A program made the translations under genes and the position numbers. From assembly GCF_015472005.1 (NCBI RefSeq), contig NZ_BMAQ01000028.1, positions 1 through 37,501 on the forward strand: 37,501 bases of DNA, given 5' to 3'. This document shows positions 16,552 through 25,316 of this stretch, in pieces. How positions within the stretch are numbered: position 1 is the stretch's first letter; each line of letters opens with the position of its first letter. This DNA is from Insulibacter thermoxylanivorax. Lineage in GTDB: Bacteria > Bacillota > Bacilli > Paenibacillales > DA-C8. The notes beneath the pieces were generated by a model, which had not been told where the DNA came from, did not search any database, and was given only the letters and a program-made list of their open reading frames with translations.

Positions 16552-17271
16552 CTACCCCTCTTTGATCAGCAATTTGTATCCCAAGCCGCGGATCGTCAGC
16601 AGATGTTCCGGCGCCGACGGGTTGTCCTCGATCTTCTCGCGAATGCGGCGGATATGCACCATCAGGGTATTCTCGTAGCCGTAATAATCATCGTTCCAAG
16701 CGGCCTGACACAGCGCATCGCTGGTGACGATACGGTTGCGGTTCTCATACAGCTTGGACAGCAGCGCGATCTCTTTGGCCGTAAGCGGATACTCCTTGCT
16801 GCCATGCTGTACGATCCCGCCCTCCAGATCGACGATGCGGTCGCCTGATACGAAGACGGGACGCTGCTCTTTCATGGGCGGCAGATATACCCGCCTGAGG
16901 ATCGCCGTCAGCCGGAGGATGAGTTCCCGCGGCAGGAAGGGCTTGACGATATAGTCATCGGCCCCGAGTCCCAGTCCTAACAACCGGTCCTCATCTTCAC
17001 CTCTCGCCGATAGAAACAGCACAGGCATATCCGAGCTTTGCCGCAAAGCGGCCAGAAGACCGAATCCATCCCCATCGGGCAGCATCACATCCAAGATGGC
17101 AATGTCGGGGTTGATGGTGCGGCAAACCTCCAAGGCCTCTGCACAGGCAGAAGCTTGATAGATGCGCGTAAACCCTTCTTTGCGAAGGAAGCCGTCGATC
17201 ATCGTTCTGATCTCATGCTCATCGTCAACGATGAGTATTTTTTTTTGTGCTTCAATTCTTCCATCACCCAT
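16552..17271 (-). CDS. OmpR-family response regulator
   Basis: About 239 aa. The receiver domain shows the acidic pair in ILIVDDEHE, the phosphoacceptor Asp in DIAILDVMLPDGDG, the switch Ser in LFLSARGE and the Lys in DDYIVKPF. The C-terminal winged helix (LTAKEIALLSKLYENRNRIV, HIRRIREKI, IRGLGYKL) binds DNA. It is 2 nt upstream of the kinase start, so the two are co-transcribed. The start is ambiguous: GTG 17274 and ATG 17271 both lie within an AAGGTGATG run. A minus-strand TATAAT is at 17286-17291. The likely target is the divergent ABC operon. Confidence 0.93.
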   Translation of the reverse strand: MGDGRIEAQKKILIVDDEHEIRTMIDGFLRKEGFTRIYQASACAEALEVCRTINPDIAILDVMLPDGDGFGLLAALRQSSDMPVLFLSARGEDEDRLLGLGLGADDYIVKPFLPRELILRLTAILRRVYLPPMKEQRPVFVSGDRIVDLEGGIVQHGSKEYPLTAKEIALLSKLYENRNRIVTSDALCQAAWNDDYYGYENTLMVHIRRIREKIEDNPSAPEHLLTIRGLGYKLLIKEG

Positions 17272-17285
17272 CACCTTCTACCGTC

Positions 17286-17291
17286 ATTATA
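17286..17291 (-). promoter_or_regulatory. -10 element of the two-component operon
   Basis: TATAAT on the minus strand, 12-15 nt before the regulator start, depending on which start is used. No clear -35 is seen. This is a very short leader if the element is used. Confidence 0.35.
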
Positions 17292-17340
17292 CTGTTTTTT
17301 GCTGTTCATACACGGGGAGGTTCGAAGATTTAAGGTTGGT

Positions 17341-17379
17341 GTAAGGTCCTTGTCAGTTTGCAGTAAGGCTTGCCTGTTA
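17341..17379. promoter_or_regulatory. 22-nt spaced direct repeat, likely response-regulator operator
   Basis: GTAAGG followed by CTTGnCnGTT occurs at 17341 and again at 17363. The spacing is about two helical turns, as expected for a pair of OmpR-type subunits. It lies upstream of the ABC operon that diverges from the regulator. Confidence 0.45.
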
Positions 17380-17417
17380 CCCTCTAAACTGAACACGACG
17401 GATTGGAGGGGTTGAAG

Positions 17418-18329
17418 ATGGAGCAAGTCATTGCAACGCAACAGCTTTCTAAACGATATGGTAATGTTTATCGCGTAAAGCAGGTGAATCTAACGGTCCA
17501 AGAAGGAGAAATCTACGGTTTCCTAGGCCCAAACGGAGCGGGCAAGTCCACAACTTTGAAGATGATCCTGGGATTAGTTCGTCCCACGGAGGGCAAGGTG
17601 ACCGTCTTCGGCAAGGACTTGGACAGCAACCGCCGCCAGATCCTGGCGCAAACGGGGGCCCTCATCGAATCCCCGTCCTTCTACGGGCATCTCACCGGCC
17701 TCGAGAATATGCGGGTCGTTCAGAGACTGCGGGATGTACCCGACCAAAATGTAAAGGAAGCGCTGAGCATCGTGCGTTTGGACAAGGCCAAGGACAAAAG
17801 GGTGGATCAGTACTCGCTGGGAATGAAACAGCGGCTCGGAATTGCGATGGCGCTGGTGTCTTTTCCGAAGCTGCTCATCCTGGACGAACCTACGAATGGA
17901 CTGGATCCGGCAGGGATCGGCGAAATCCGTGAGCTGATTAAGTCTCTGCCGCAGCGGTATGAGATGACCGTGCTGATCTCCAGCCATCTGCTGTCCGAGA
18001 TCGAACAGATCGCCACCTCGGTGGGCATCATCCACGAAGGAGAGATGCTGTTCCAAGGCAGTCTGGAGCAGCTCCAGAACCGAAGCCGTCCTGCGATCAA
18101 GATCAAGACCGGCAACAATCCGATGGCGCAGCACATGCTCCTTCGACAAGGGTACGCCCCGGTACAGGACGGAGAGTTTCTCGCCTTGGAAGGGCTCAGG
18201 GATGAACAGGCGGCAGAGATCAATCGCTTGTTGGTGACAAACGACATCGATGTGCTGCGGATCGAAGAACATAAGAAGAATCTCGAGAGCATCTTCCTCG
18301 ATATGACAGGAAAGGAGAGCAGTCTGTAG
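17418..18329 (+). CDS. LanF/BcrA-like ABC transporter ATPase
   Basis: 303 aa. Walker A is GPNGAGKST, the signature is YSLGMKQRLGIAMAL, and Walker B is LLILDEPTNGLDPAG, followed by the H-loop in ISSHLL. It resembles ATPases of the lantibiotic self-protection and bacitracin-resistance group (LanF, BcrA, CprA). ATG 17418 lies 6 nt after GGAGGGG. Its stop overlaps the GTG of the first permease by one base. By context, the complex removes antimicrobial peptides from the membrane (inference). Confidence 0.88.
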   Translation: MEQVIATQQLSKRYGNVYRVKQVNLTVQEGEIYGFLGPNGAGKSTTLKMILGLVRPTEGKVTVFGKDLDSNRRQILAQTGALIESPSFYGHLTGLENMRVVQRLRDVPDQNVKEALSIVRLDKAKDKRVDQYSLGMKQRLGIAMALVSFPKLLILDEPTNGLDPAGIGEIRELIKSLPQRYEMTVLISSHLLSEIEQIATSVGIIHEGEMLFQGSLEQLQNRSRPAIKIKTGNNPMAQHMLLRQGYAPVQDGEFLALEGLRDEQAAEINRLLVTNDIDVLRIEEHKKNLESIFLDMTGKESSL

Positions 18330-19084
18330 TGCGTGCGGTCGGTCTTGAATGGTATAAATTGCGTCGCAAACGGGTAGGGTTGATGGTCATTTTATTTTTG
18401 CTTGTGGAGATCGGCTGGGCTTTCGCGGCAACGAGCATGTCGATCTCCCGCCGTCCCGATCAAGCGGGGTGGGAACCGCTGATCGCTATGGTCTCATCGA
18501 TGAATGGGTTATTCCTGCCCATCCTCACAGCGATCTGTGTCTCCCGCATCTGCGATATGGAGCATAAGGGCAGCACATGGAAACTGCTGTTAACCCTGTC
18601 TGTCAGGCGCGGGACGCTGTATGCGGCGAAATATCTAACCGCGGTCCTCGTCATGCTTGCAGTATGTTTGCTGCAGGCGACGGCTATGACGGCATTTGGG
18701 ATGGTCCATGATTTTGAACCGGCGGTGTCCTTCGTGCTGCTGGGCCGATTCGTGCTCGGGACGATGCTGACGACGATGATCCTCATCGCTCTGCAGCAAT
18801 GGGCATCGATGGCCGTGAAGAACCAGGCTTTTGCTTTGGCGCTTGGGATGGTCGGCGGGTTCTTAGGACTTACCGGGGATCTCCTTCCGGTCCAAGTGAG
18901 CAGGTTCTTGATCTGGTCGTACTACACGGGGTTAAGTCCGATTACGCAAAGCTATACCGATGAGAGCTTACATTTTATCGTACGAGAGGCGGCCCCGATG
19001 CTGCCTGTGATGGCTGCGCTCATCGCCGTCGGCGCGGTGATCTATGCGGCGGGCAGTGTTCATGTATCGAGACAAGACGTATAG
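18329..19084 (+). CDS. LanE-like ABC-2 permease
   Basis: 251 aa with about six hydrophobic spans. It starts with the short ExxKLRR-type N-terminus (GLEWYKLRRKRVG) common to MutE/EpiE-type immunity permeases, and includes the CDMEHKGSTWKLLLTLSVRR cytoplasmic loop typical of ABC-2 permeases. GTG 18329 shares its first base with the ATPase TAG stop, and AAAGGAG lies 12 nt upstream, indicating coupling. It pairs with the next permease. Confidence 0.8.
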   Translation: MRAVGLEWYKLRRKRVGLMVILFLLVEIGWAFAATSMSISRRPDQAGWEPLIAMVSSMNGLFLPILTAICVSRICDMEHKGSTWKLLLTLSVRRGTLYAAKYLTAVLVMLAVCLLQATAMTAFGMVHDFEPAVSFVLLGRFVLGTMLTTMILIALQQWASMAVKNQAFALALGMVGGFLGLTGDLLPVQVSRFLIWSYYTGLSPITQSYTDESLHFIVREAAPMLPVMAALIAVGAVIYAAGSVHVSRQDV

Positions 19085-19118
19085 GCGGCTGGAGTATAGG
19101 CGGATAGAGGAGGATGGG

Positions 19119-19853
19119 ATGATGTTAAAACGATGTATCTCTGCGGAATGGATGAAGCTGCGACGTTCGCGGATCTGGTGGATCTTGCTGATCCTGCCGA
19201 TCCTCAGCGTATTGGTAGGCACTGCGAATTACTATATGAACCAGGGTGTATTAATGAAAGAGTGGTACAGTCTATGGTCGCAGGTCGGTTTGTTTTATGG
19301 CGAGTTTTTCTTCCCGATCCTGATCGCGATTCTCGGCTCGTACATGTGGCGGTTGGAACACCTCAACAAGAACTGGAACCTGATCATGTCCGCGCCGGTC
19401 TCTGCTGCCGGCATCTTCCTGGCGAAGTGGATCGTCGTCGGCGTGCTGTTGGCGTTGGTGCAGCTGTTCTTCTTCGCCTTGTATCTCGCAGGCGGCAAAT
19501 TAGCCGGACTCACCTCCAGTCTCCCCGGGGAACTGGCAGGTTGGCTGCTTCGGGGCTGGATCGCGGCGCTTACGATCAGCGCTTTGCAGTTAGCACTGTC
19601 CATGCGGATTCGCAGTTTCGCTGCTCCGATCGGGATTGGTTTGTGCGGGGTGCTCATCGGACTGGCAATGTTTGTGGCACATCTGGGGATGTTTTTTCCG
19701 CATTCGCTGCTCACCATGGGGATGGGGGTCCTCAGTCAGGCGGGTTTGACGTCCGGGGAGCTGCTTACCTTCGCGGTGATGAACCTGTTCTACATGGCGG
19801 TGATCATCGCATGGGCTGTGAATCGGATGCGCAAGTCCGATGTTGCAGCTTAA
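19119..19853 (+). CDS. LanG-like ABC-2 permease
   Basis: 244 aa with about six spans. The N-terminus SAEWMKLRRSRIWWILLILP and the loop WRLEHLNKNWNLIMSAPVSA match the second permease of LanFEG systems. I chose ATG 19119 because GAGGAGG lies 5 nt upstream; the next codon is also ATG. The frame is open further upstream, to 19044, but that part overlaps the end of the first permease and reads as basic non-membrane sequence. It is the last gene of the three-gene operon. Confidence 0.8.
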   Translation: MMLKRCISAEWMKLRRSRIWWILLILPILSVLVGTANYYMNQGVLMKEWYSLWSQVGLFYGEFFFPILIAILGSYMWRLEHLNKNWNLIMSAPVSAAGIFLAKWIVVGVLLALVQLFFFALYLAGGKLAGLTSSLPGELAGWLLRGWIAALTISALQLALSMRIRSFAAPIGIGLCGVLIGLAMFVAHLGMFFPHSLLTMGMGVLSQAGLTSGELLTFAVMNLFYMAVIIAWAVNRMRKSDVAA

Positions 19854-19876
19854 GGTGGATTAAGGCGGGGATGGTC

Positions 19877-19917
19877 CTGAGAAGGTGGTTCTGAGAAGGT
19901 GGTTTGAGAGGATGGTT
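19877..19917. repeat. 14-nt tandem repeat
   Basis: CTGAGAAGGTGGTT occurs twice in succession, with a third degenerate copy. It is at the start of a 600-nt gene-free, purine-rich stretch (19854-20453). Confidence 0.6.
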
Positions 19918-20026
19918 CTATGAAAGCGGTCAAAGGTTTGCTCACTGGGTGTTTCGTGTTTCTGCTGTTCGCGGCGTAGCCTGAGGAAGCAGGTGTGAAG
20001 GAAGGGGGAGTTTGGGAAGGAGTGGT

Positions 20027-20095
20027 GCGGAAGAGTTGGAGGAGGCGGAGCGTAAAAGTTGGAGGAAGCGGGGCGGAAAAGTTGGCGGAAGCAGG
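20027..20095. repeat. 23-nt tandem repeat, three copies
   Basis: Copies begin at 20027, 20050 and 20073, on the pattern GCGGAAAAGTTGGNGGAAGC. Variation among copies and stop codons in the region argue against a coding repeat. Confidence 0.6.
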
Positions 20096-20182
20096 ATTGC
20101 GGCAAGGGGGTAAGTCAGGGAGAGTCGATGTAAAGCAGCTTTGAAGCTAGGGGAAGCGGTAGGGGAAGCGGGTGCGCTGTGC

Positions 20183-20366
20183 TAACGGAACAAGAGTGCG
20201 TTATTTTACGAAAAATAGGGCAAATCAAAATGTAACGGAACTAGGGTACGTTATTCGATGAATTCTGGAGGAAAAGACCTCCGAGTCCGGCAAATAACGT
20301 ACTGTAGTTCCGTTAAGATCGAGAAAACCGCAAATCGCACAAAAATAAGGAACTGGCGTTCCGTTA
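20183..20366. repeat. Four TAACGGAAC repeats, two in each orientation
   Basis: Forward copies lie at 20183-20207 and 20233-20255, and reverse copies at 20292-20315 and 20345-20366. The shared form is TAACGGAAC-n5-GTACGTTATT. Same-strand neighbours are 50 or 51 nt apart, so the group could fold as a long hairpin. I recall similar motifs between Paenibacillus genes, but cannot check this. Confidence 0.65.
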
Positions 20367-20453
20367 GAACGTCACTCGATAAATTTTACTGAAGAAATGT
20401 CGAGTGAAGTGCCGAACCTTCTGTTAAGATCCATATAGGAAAGGGGTGAAGCA

Positions 20454-21320
20454 GTGCTTAAAGAGTTGAATCAAGTGATGGATTATATCGAGCAGCACTT
20501 AACAGAGGAGATCTCTCTTGAGGAAATATCCCGATACGCCGGAGTGTCGGATTATCATTTTCGAAAAATCTTCTATTATCTATCCGGCATGACCTTGAGT
20601 GAATACATCAGGAACAGGCGGCTGTCAGAAGCCAACAAAGATCTGTTAAATAAAGAAAGTGTCACGGATGTCGCCTACAAATATGGCTATGAATCCATCG
20701 ATGGTTTCACTCGGGCCTTTAAAGCGTGGAGCGGATTCTTGCCGTCGGAGGTTGCCAAAACAGGCGTCAGCAAGATGTTCCCCAAGCTTTCATTCTATAT
20801 CGATGTAAAAGGAGGACAAAGTATGGACTATAAGATCGTGGAGATGCCGGCTTTTAAATTTGCAGGAGTCAGCAAACGGGTGCCCATGCAGTTTGAAGGT
20901 GTGAACCAAGCCATCGTTGACTTGGCTAACAGTATCACGCAAGAGAAAAGAGAAGCGATGCATGCCTTGCAAAACATAGAGCCTCGTGAGATCGTAAATG
21001 TTTCCTACGAGCATGACTATCAATTTATGAAGGATGAGGGGGAACTGACTCACTTAATCGGCGTTCTAACAACGGAAGACGAGGTGAGCGATCTTCTGGA
21101 TGTGCTCGAAGTTCCGGCATATACATGGGCTGTCTTTCCCAATGAAGGTCCGTTCCCTGATACTTTGCAGCAGACCTATGCCCGAATTTATTCCGAATGG
21201 CTGCCTGCCTCGGATTATGAAGTCATCCAAGCACCTGCATTTTCTTTTACAAAGTTCAATGAGGATCAGCCGGGGGATGCTTACAGTGAAGTATGGATGC
21301 CTGTTCGTAAGAAGGGGTAG
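20454..21320 (+). CDS. AraC-family regulator with GyrI-like ligand domain
   Basis: 288 aa from GTG 20454 (AAGGGGTGA 5 nt upstream). The N-terminus is an AraC DNA-binding domain with two helix-turn-helix motifs (ISLEEISRYAGVSDYHFRKI, and SVTDVAYKYGYESIDGFTRA with FKAWSGFLPSEV). From about residue 125 there is an integron-associated effector-binding (GyrI/BmrR-like) domain: DYKIVEMPAFKFAGVSKRVP, then a terminal SEVWMPV strand. This is the inverse of classic AraC order and is common in Bacillales regulators that sense small hydrophobic compounds. The target is unknown. A strong terminator follows. Confidence 0.9.
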   Translation: MLKELNQVMDYIEQHLTEEISLEEISRYAGVSDYHFRKIFYYLSGMTLSEYIRNRRLSEANKDLLNKESVTDVAYKYGYESIDGFTRAFKAWSGFLPSEVAKTGVSKMFPKLSFYIDVKGGQSMDYKIVEMPAFKFAGVSKRVPMQFEGVNQAIVDLANSITQEKREAMHALQNIEPREIVNVSYEHDYQFMKDEGELTHLIGVLTTEDEVSDLLDVLEVPAYTWAVFPNEGPFPDTLQQTYARIYSEWLPASDYEVIQAPAFSFTKFNEDQPGDAYSEVWMPVRKKG

Positions 21321-21344
21321 AGGATGGTTGGTTTCTTAATTCAA

Positions 21345-21371
21345 ACACCTGTCATGAGACAGGTGTTTTTT
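21345..21371 (+). terminator. Intrinsic terminator of the AraC/GyrI gene
   Basis: ACACCTGTC pairs perfectly with GACAGGTGT around ATGA, followed by a T run. Confidence 0.9.
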
Positions 21372-21504
21372 CGTTAAAGGAAGGTCTTGTGAAGCAATAG
21401 ATCGTCTCCTTTTTTTTACAAAGGATTTGCTTTATCAACCCTAATCGTTGAAATTCAACCTAATAAATGTGTATAACATAGGTGATAAGAAGGAGGTGGT
21501 ACAA

Positions 21505-21618
21505 ATGGACCGTGATATAAATAATGCAAAGAGACTATTAGCCATGATCGAGATTTTAGAACAATATACGGATGAAGAGCATGAGAGAAGAAATAAGAAA
21601 GATGCAAAAAATCTATGA
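21505..21618 (+). CDS. 37-aa charged small protein
   Basis: ATG 21505 is preceded by a strong AAGGAGGTGG site. The product (MDRDINNAKRLLAMIEILEQ and a charged tail) is one predicted amphipathic helix rich in Glu, Lys and Arg. I do not recognise a family. The ribosome binding site and codon quality support a real gene. Confidence 0.5.
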   Translation: MDRDINNAKRLLAMIEILEQYTDEEHERRNKKDAKNL

Positions 21619-21732
21619 ATAAAACTTTCGAAATTTTTAGACATCTCAAGTTGTCAAATACTTGATCACCTCTTGTGGTTTAATAACAATAGAAATCCAA
21701 TAGATTCTAACAGCTAATATAGGAGAGATGAT

Positions 21733-22617
21733 ATGGAAGATTTGATTGAGAAAGCCATTATTTTTGCAGCCAAGGCGCATGGAGGCCAGACCAGAAAAGG
21801 AACCAATATTCCTTATATCACGCATCCATATGCGGTTGGCATGTATCTGCTTAAAGCGAAGTGCTCGGAGGAAGTCATCGCGGCAGGAATCTTGCATGAC
21901 ACGCTGGAGGATACCGACACGACATTTGAGGAATTGGCTGCAGCGTTTGGCGTGAGGGTCGCAAACCTTGTTGCAGCAGCATCTGAGAATGATAAGAGTT
22001 TACCGTGGGAAGCTAGAAAACAGCAAACCATCGATCATTTGAAACAAGCATCCCTGGAAGAGATTCAAGTGATTACAGCCGACAAATTACATAACTTGAG
22101 ATCCATTCGAGCGGATCTTCATCTCCATGGCAATGAGATATGGGAACGTTTTAAACGGGGAAAACGAGAACAACATTGGTATTACGCCGGGATTGTGAAA
22201 GCGTTAACAGCAAGGAACTTGCGATTCCGTTTGATTCGAGAACTAAGAGAGGAAGTAGAGGTGGTTTTCGGATCCTTAGAAATGCTTACTGAAGAAGAAA
22301 TTGATCTGCTTTTCTCTTGCGCATATTTGCATATAAGTGAGGAGATTAGAGAGGAATTAGCTGCTAGACATCTGATTTCGTTGGCGGAATCTGTCATCCG
22401 CGAAGCCGAAAAGATCTACCGGAATCAACATGAGCTTACAACGTACGAACTTGTAACGGCGAAATTAGAAGATCTCCATTCCAGGGGAATCAAGTTCGAA
22501 ACGAATTCGGAAGGGCCGTTTATACTGGCATCCTTTTGTATCGCCTTGCAAAACAAAATGCAATGGTCGGATCAAGAACTGTATAAGCACTTTAAAAGGA
22601 ATGCCGCCAGACTATAA
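21733..22617 (+). CDS. HD-domain hydrolase, RelA/SpoT hydrolase-like
   Basis: 294 aa. The N-terminal ~150 residues follow the (p)ppGpp hydrolase fold of SpoT and MESH1: FAAKAHGGQTRKGTNIPYITHP with His31, GILHDTLEDT with His55-Asp56 and Glu59-Asp60, and the second metal Asp117 in TADKLHNLRSI. No synthetase domain is present. The C-terminal ~130 residues are helical and charged and match no family I know. The substrate may be a nucleotide alarmone, but the extra domain makes that uncertain. ATG 21733 follows GGAGAG. Confidence 0.8.
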   Translation: MEDLIEKAIIFAAKAHGGQTRKGTNIPYITHPYAVGMYLLKAKCSEEVIAAGILHDTLEDTDTTFEELAAAFGVRVANLVAAASENDKSLPWEARKQQTIDHLKQASLEEIQVITADKLHNLRSIRADLHLHGNEIWERFKRGKREQHWYYAGIVKALTARNLRFRLIRELREEVEVVFGSLEMLTEEEIDLLFSCAYLHISEEIREELAARHLISLAESVIREAEKIYRNQHELTTYELVTAKLEDLHSRGIKFETNSEGPFILASFCIALQNKMQWSDQELYKHFKRNAARL

Positions 22618-22675
22618 AATGTGATTCCTATTCGAAGTGAGGCGTGGTTATGCGCGATTATGAGAAGATTGTTTA

Positions 22676-23221
22676 TTGAATGATTATAAGAATAAGAAGA
22701 TTGCGGAAAGAATTCGAAAGGATCCTGACAGCTATGAATATTGCATCATTCCCAATTATGAAGATCAACTCATATTCACACGCGCAGAGTGTATCCAGAT
22801 AGGCGATTGTTATGCTAACCTCATTAAGAACGGCGATCATTATGTTTTGGTTTCGGTTTTATTCCATGAGGAAGATTGGAGCATTCAGGCAATCGTCGAT
22901 TGGGTCAAACATTTTGGCGTAACCGTACACCCGCCAACTACATCGGTGATCGAAATCACGCAAGCTGAGGATATTTATGAAGCTGTAAAGTTCCGAGGGC
23001 ATGCGGTCATCATGTATGCACGCGGTACAAAAACCATCTCATTAGATCCGAACGAACTTGAAGAAATAACTGAACGATATCAGAGATTCGAAAGAATCAA
23101 TAATACCGCTTGGGCGGAACCTGTGGAATTAGATGAAACCTATCCTTATCCCGATCCGGATGATATGCTCGATCGTGTTTACCCGTATCCGCCGGAAGAT
23201 GATGATTTGGATGTTGAGTAA
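22676..23221 (+). CDS. Hypothetical protein with acidic Pro/Tyr-rich tail
   Basis: 181 aa and soluble. The central part alternates beta strands (HYVLVSVLFHEEDWSIQAIV, AVIMYARGTKTISL), and the tail is very acidic with YPYPDPDD and YPYPPEDDD. No family was recognised. The TTG start at 22676 has only a weak GAGAAG upstream, so the true start is uncertain. A hairpin terminator follows at once. Confidence 0.6.
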   Translation: MNDYKNKKIAERIRKDPDSYEYCIIPNYEDQLIFTRAECIQIGDCYANLIKNGDHYVLVSVLFHEEDWSIQAIVDWVKHFGVTVHPPTTSVIEITQAEDIYEAVKFRGHAVIMYARGTKTISLDPNELEEITERYQRFERINNTAWAEPVELDETYPYPDPDDMLDRVYPYPPEDDDLDVE

Positions 23222-23222
23222 T

Positions 23223-23256
23223 GGGGCAAGCCCTTTGGCGGCTGCCCTCCTTTATT
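23223..23256 (+). terminator. Terminator, same design as at trpB
   Basis: GGGC and AGCC pair with GGCT and GCCC, with a bulged A, followed by a T-rich run (TCCTTTATTTT). Confidence 0.65.
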
Positions 23257-23310
23257 TTAATGTGCATAACAATTAGGAATAAAGGTAATGAACATAACGG
23301 CAGGTGAATC

Positions 23311-23853
23311 ATGGTGGATCTTAATAGGGGAATCTATATTATCACAGGGATCATGGCTTCGGGGAAGACGACGATTGCGCAGCTGCTGGCGGAGCAGTTT
23401 GATAAGAGTGTACACGTCCATGGGGATGTGTTTCGAAAGATGATCGTCAAGGGAAGACTGGAGATGACACCGGATTATTCTGAACATGCGTTGGAACAAT
23501 TGAAGCTTCGCTACCGTCTAACAGCCCAAACAGCGGAGATGTATTACAAAACCGGATTTACCGTTGTTGTGCAGGATAATTATTTGGGAGATATGGTACA
23601 TTGGTTTCTTGACCAATTTGAATCCGAGCCTATTTACTACATTACATTAAATCCGAGCGTCGAAGCAGTTAAAGCAAGAGAGAAACATCGGAATAAGAAG
23701 GGTTATATCACCTGGGATGTTGAAACGCTTCATGAATCGCTGAACAAAGAAAACCCAAGGATCGGACTCTGGATCGACTCATCAGATTTGACCCCTGAAG
23801 AAACATTATCTGAGATCATCAAACGTGCAGGACGGGAGGCGAGAATGAAATAA
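23311..23853 (+). CDS. P-loop kinase, chloramphenicol phosphotransferase/AAA_33-like
   Basis: 180 aa. Walker A is GIMASGKTT at residues 13-21, followed by VHVHGDVFRKM, the substrate Asp region seen in chloramphenicol phosphotransferase-like and zeta-toxin-like kinases. VVVQDNYLGD holds a second acidic motif, and YYITLNPSVEAVKAREKHR has the form of the lid and adenine-binding segment. The substrate cannot be told from sequence. ATG 23311 has AGGTGA upstream. A weak hairpin (AGGTCT/AGACCT) lies at 23872-23886. Confidence 0.75.
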   Translation: MVDLNRGIYIITGIMASGKTTIAQLLAEQFDKSVHVHGDVFRKMIVKGRLEMTPDYSEHALEQLKLRYRLTAQTAEMYYKTGFTVVVQDNYLGDMVHWFLDQFESEPIYYITLNPSVEAVKAREKHRNKKGYITWDVETLHESLNKENPRIGLWIDSSDLTPEETLSEIIKRAGREARMK

Positions 23854-23962
23854 AAAAATTATATACAATGGAGGTCTAAGAGACCTGTTTGAAACGAAGA
23901 TCAGATGAGGCGCCGAAGTACTTATATGACGAAATGACCAGCGAAAAGAGGGGGCTCAATCA

Positions 23963-24808
23963 ATGAAGAAGCATAAGCCCATTAAATGGGGGGGCGTCAT
24001 TATTCCTTCTCATAGCAGCAATAGGTGGTATCTGGGGTCTATTAAGCAGTGAGGACGAGGAAGAACGGTTTAATCGATTAGAGATTGGCGGTAACAGTAA
24101 TATTGAATTGTTAAACCAATTGAATGAAAACTGGACATTGCCAGAGGATTATATTCTTGAAATCATAGAAGTGGAAGGAATCACAATGGAATGGGTACAG
24201 CCAAGGGATACCATGCCTGATCGAGCAATTCTGCAGCTTCATGGCGGAGCTTATACTCGTTCTCTGGAGGACAATGGAATAACTTATCGGCGCGCTGCTG
24301 TACAATATTCCAAACTAAGCGGAGCTGGAGTATTGACGGTGGACTACCGAGTTGCTCCTGAACACCCGTTTCCAGCTGCATTAGAGGATGCATTGCTGGC
24401 GTATAAATGGCTGTTGGATGAGGGGTACCAACCAGAACATATCATTATTGCGGGTGATTCGGCCGGCGGCGGACTTACCCTTGCAATGACGCTTTATCTT
24501 AGAGATCATCAAATGCCCATGCCCGCGGCTTTGATCACGATGTCTGCGTGGACGAATTTAAATTATAAACGGTGGACACCCCCATATGTTGGTGACGAAA
24601 AGCAGGAGGAGATGAGGTTCTGGTTGATGATACCATTAGGGTTGCAGAAAAAGCTAAGGATGCAGGTGTTTATGTGAAGCAAACAATCTATCCTGATATG
24701 TTCCATGTCTTTCAGATGTTGTTTCCCGTGTTGCCTGAATCGAACACGGCTTGGCACGAAGTTGAGGAATTTATAAATGAGATCTACTCGAGTATGTTAG
24801 GAGATTAA
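23963..24808 (+). pseudogene. Alpha/beta-hydrolase (HSL-type esterase) pseudogene
   Basis: Joining three frames gives a membrane-anchored esterase. ATG 23963 starts MKKHKPIKWG and reaches a run of seven G (23988-23994). Removing one G restores an anchor SLFLLIAAIGGIWGLL that runs into the main frame: LQLHGGAYTRS (oxyanion hole) and AGDSAGGGLTLAM (nucleophile Ser). After SAWTNLNYKR, a stretch present in intact family members is missing. A second shift near 24600 moves the sequence into a frame with EVLVDDTIRVAEKAKDAG, the catalytic His in PDMFHVFQM and the C-terminal helix, ending at 24808. It is inactive as written. Confidence 0.8.
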
Positions 24809-25183
24809 ATGATCATGCAATATCAACAAGAAGAATTGGCAAGAGCCGTGACCATACTAACGAATACCATTCACAACTGCGAAAAGATGCAGCGAAAATT
24901 CGCTGAGGGAACATCGCAGCATACGCTCTTAAAGAACAGAATCATAGCATTGAATATTTCCAAGGCGCTTCTGACCAACGATCGAACGATGACCTTCACG
25001 GTTGAAGAATTAAGGGAGGCCTTGCCGCCCGTAGTCTCCATCATCCATAAAACTGCAAGAGCACAGAATAAATATGAGGAAGGGAGTTCGCAATTCAAGC
25101 GCTTTGAACCCTTGATTCAAGCTATGCTCATCTCGAAGGCGTTCATCGAGCGGCGAATTGAAGCCCTGTCGGAACTGCGGTGA
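24809..25183 (+). CDS. Small protein with an internal duplication
   Basis: 124 aa from ATG 24809 (GGAG 6-7 nt upstream), directly after the esterase pseudogene. Two halves of about 50 residues align: TIHNCEKMQRKFAEGTSQHT followed by LNISKALL, and IIHKTARAQNKYEEGSSQFK followed by MLISKAFI. Each looks like a pair of helices. No family was recognised. Its position suggests it was co-transcribed with the esterase. Confidence 0.65.
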   Translation: MIMQYQQEELARAVTILTNTIHNCEKMQRKFAEGTSQHTLLKNRIIALNISKALLTNDRTMTFTVEELREALPPVVSIIHKTARAQNKYEEGSSQFKRFEPLIQAMLISKAFIERRIEALSELR

Positions 25184-25316
25184 TCATCATGAGTGCTCCA
25201 GAGAACGATAAGAGGAAATTCGGTACTTGTACAATGAACTCTGACGATCCGTCATCGCGGCACAGTAGATTGAACAAGAGAGATGAGATGCGTGAATAAG
25301 AATTTTGGATCAGCAG

